From assembly GCA_027008345.1 (NCBI GenBank), contig JALTBU010000122.1, positions 1 to 6,535 of the forward strand: a stretch of 6,535 nt of DNA, given 5' to 3'. The DNA comes from Nautiliaceae bacterium (lineage in GTDB: Bacteria; Campylobacterota; Campylobacteria; Campylobacterales; Nautiliaceae). Positions within the stretch are counted from its first letter, which is position 1; the number at the start of each line of letters is the position of its first letter. Positions 5,126-6,535 of this stretch are shown here, piece after piece. The notes beneath the pieces were generated by a model, which was given only the letters and a program-made list of their open reading frames with translations, had not been told where the DNA came from and did no database searches. The translations under genes and the position numbers were made by a program.

Positions 5126-6535
5126 TCACCTAAAAATCTTTACCCCTTTTTTATTTATTTTCGATGAATTTATATCAGATTTAGTTCCATTTGTATCTCC
5201 TGTAATAACACCTTTTTTCTGTTCATTGTTTTTCCAAGTAATGCTAAAACAAAAATGCTGTGCACAACTGCTTCCTTTTGAAATATTATATTCTTTTGCA
5301 AAATGTGAATACCAAAGCTGAGAAGCATTTGTATCAATTATATGAATAACTGCAAATTTTACATTATCATCATTTCTTTTTATATGTAAATTTAAAGATT
5401 CATTTATATCATTAACCTCAACATCGACTGAATTAATTACATCCTCATCATTATATACATAATTTTTAGTAACCACGAAATTTGAAACATTTGCATCTTT
5501 TTGTTTATTATAGTTATTTAAATACCAATTTATTATTATCTCTTTTGTATTATTTGGAAGATAATTATCTGAGGAATTTTCATCATAAACAATAAATTCA
5601 TGAGATATATTAAAATCATTTTTTGTGGTAATGATATCATTCATATTTATATATCCATAATAAAACAAACTGCTTCCGTTAATATCTTCATATGTATTAT
5701 TAACATCGCTGTCATTTATTTCTACATTGCTTATGTTATATTCAAAAGGATTTTCAGGATTGGATAAATTCCTTTCAAAATTTACATAAATTTTTATAAA
5801 TGCCGAGCCGTTATCATCAGTTGTAAAATTACCCTCTCCTACGCTGAAATTAATATCTTGATTTTTATAAATTTCAGATTCTGAATTTACATAATGAACT
5901 TTATAGATTACATCTTTTGATAAATTTTCATCATGTCTGAAAATATTAGGTGTTAAATTTACATCAATATCTTTTGCATAACATTTAGTATTGTAATTTT
6001 TAGTGGTTTCATTTTGTTCATTTTCAGCAGTAATATTCAAATCAATTAACGAATAAATATTTAAATTATTGTCAAGATAAGTAAAGTTTTCATCATAATT
6101 ACTTATATTGACATCTGCTTTAAAATGATGAGGTATGAAAATTACTTTTTTGGTTACAGAAGTTATAAATCTTTGATTATCCGGTGTATCATCTTCATCT
6201 ACTTTGGCAAACTCGCTTCCGTTTATCTCTTTTATCGTTATATTTAAATCCCCTACTTCATTATATACAAAAGTGGCATTCGTTTCACCGTTTTTAAACT
6301 TCTCTCCGTCAGTTATGTTTAATTCTCCATTATCACAGCCACTTTTTGTTATGTTATATTCAACTTTTACAGAATTGTCATCGGTATGAAGTGTTTCGTT
6401 ATAATCTTTTGTAGAATTTCCTGTATTGTCCAAAGCTTTTATTGTTAAATTAAATTCACTTCCAGATTTTACTTTATCAGGAATGTTAGCGATATCAAAT
6501 TTATCCGGTCTGATTGCAAAATCATCGGTTGAATT
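5126..6535 (-). CDS. DUF6701/MshQ-like surface protein, C-terminal part, densely packed with bacterial N-glycosylation sequons
   Basis: The last 469 residues of a larger protein; the frame is open to the right edge, so the N-terminus and any signal peptide are missing. TTG at 6433 is in frame but is a Leu inside the domain, not a credible start. DUF6701/MshQ-type signatures appear in order: DDFAIRPDKF (residues 4-13 as numbered from the window edge), a NITIKA/TGNSTKDYN module, YNEVGDLNI (91-99), FIPHHFKAD (133-141), FTYLDNNLNI (151-160) and LFYYGYINM (290-298). The tail contains LWYSHFAKEYN and a Cys-x4-Cys pair. MshQ is the large protein encoded with MSHA pilus minor pseudopilins. I infer an envelope or pilus-tip role here. 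It has 29 D/E-X-N-X-S/T sites and is strongly acidic and Asn-rich. Its TGA directly abuts the carboxypeptidase TAA on the other strand. Confidence 0.7.
   Translation of the reverse strand, partial: NSTDDFAIRPDKFDIANIPDKVKSGSEFNLTIKALDNTGNSTKDYNETLHTDDNSVKVEYNITKSGCDNGELNITDGEKFKNGETNATFVYNEVGDLNITIKEINGSEFAKVDEDDTPDNQRFITSVTKKVIFIPHHFKADVNISNYDENFTYLDNNLNIYSLIDLNITAENEQNETTKNYNTKCYAKDIDVNLTPNIFRHDENLSKDVIYKVHYVNSESEIYKNQDINFSVGEGNFTTDDNGSAFIKIYVNFERNLSNPENPFEYNISNVEINDSDVNNTYEDINGSSLFYYGYINMNDIITTKNDFNISHEFIVYDENSSDNYLPNNTKEIIINWYLNNYNKQKDANVSNFVVTKNYVYNDEDVINSVDVEVNDINESLNLHIKRNDDNVKFAVIHIIDTNASQLWYSHFAKEYNISKGSSCAQHFCFSITWKNNEQKKGVITGDTNGTKSDINSSKINKKGVKIFR
5981..6142 (-). repeat. Degenerate internal protein module, copy 2 (MshQ-like protein)
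   Basis: It encodes residues about 132-185: I-F-I-P-x-H-F, then Leu-Asn-Ile-Thr-Ala, then N-E-x-T-T-K-N-Y-N, paralleling copy 1. Copy 2 has a longer insert (with FTYLDNN) between the two anchor motifs. It looks like a second beta-sandwich unit. Confidence 0.4.
6380..6526 (-). repeat. Degenerate internal protein module, copy 1 (MshQ-like protein)
   Basis: It encodes residues 4-52 counted from the window edge: F-A-I-R-P-x-x-F, then a hydrophobic Asn-Leu-Thr-Ile-x-Ala strand, then N-x-x-x-S-T-K-x-Y-N. The same order recurs in copy 2 at 5981-6142. The similarity is at protein level only, as expected for tandem Ig-like or DUF6701 sub-domains. Confidence 0.4.

Noticed and set aside
6204..6389. Plus-strand open frame of 61 codons opposite the MshQ-like gene
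   Set aside because: It is antisense to YNEVG and several sequons of a convincing protein, with no independent coding evidence.
6431..6433. TTG as the start codon of the MshQ-like gene
   Set aside because: The frame is open for a further 34 codons to the window edge, and those residues (DDFAIRPDKF...) match the family, so the gene begins outside the window.
1..6535. tRNA, rRNA, CRISPR array, insertion sequence, attachment site or clear intrinsic terminator
   Set aside because: I saw no cloverleaf, no spaced direct repeats, no transposase motif or terminal inverted repeats, and no GC-rich hairpin followed by a T run on either strand.

Overview
The window looks like an AT-rich (about 30% G+C by eye) chromosomal segment of a member of the Campylobacterota, possibly a vent-type lineage such as the Nautiliales. 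The grounds are the style of the release factor 2 N-terminus, the Csd6/Pgp2-type peptidoglycan carboxypeptidase, the KKA/KKS-type prepilin leaders and an abundance of bacterial-type N-glycosylation sequons. The genus assignment is inference only.

Left half (1-3267, all minus strand): prfB (peptide chain release factor 2) leads a tightly packed, probably single transcription unit. It continues into four small genes for type IV pilin/type II secretion-like pseudopilins. Neighbouring genes abut or overlap by a few bases (gaps of +3, -7, -4 and 0 nt). The last pseudopilin gene runs off the left edge. Three of the four pseudopilin starts are non-ATG: GTG, TTG and, by the best reading of leader and Shine-Dalgarno spacing, ATA. 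The set resembles the minor pseudopilins of an MSHA-like pilus, with one J/MshO-like and one K/MshP-like member.

Middle (3268-3338): a 71-bp divergent intergenic region with two candidate extended -10 elements on opposite strands, overlapping by 2 bp.

Right half: panC (pantothenate synthetase) and a Csd6/Pgp2-like L,D-carboxypeptidase form a plus-strand pair separated by 8 nt. The second gene abuts, tail to tail with no spacer, the 3' end of a large minus-strand gene that runs off the right edge. The visible 469 residues of that gene resemble the DUF6701/MshQ family.

The most striking signal is in the exported proteins. The MshQ-like fragment has 31 fully visible N-X-S/T sites, and 29 of them fit the stricter bacterial oligosaccharyltransferase (PglB) sequon D/E-X-N-X-S/T. 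Two of the pseudopilins are also enriched (7 of 9 and 4 of 6). The few N-X-S/T sites in RF2, PanC and the carboxypeptidase do not fit. I infer a heavily N-glycosylated MSHA-like surface appendage whose minor pseudopilins are co-expressed with RF2 and whose MshQ-like component is encoded nearby.
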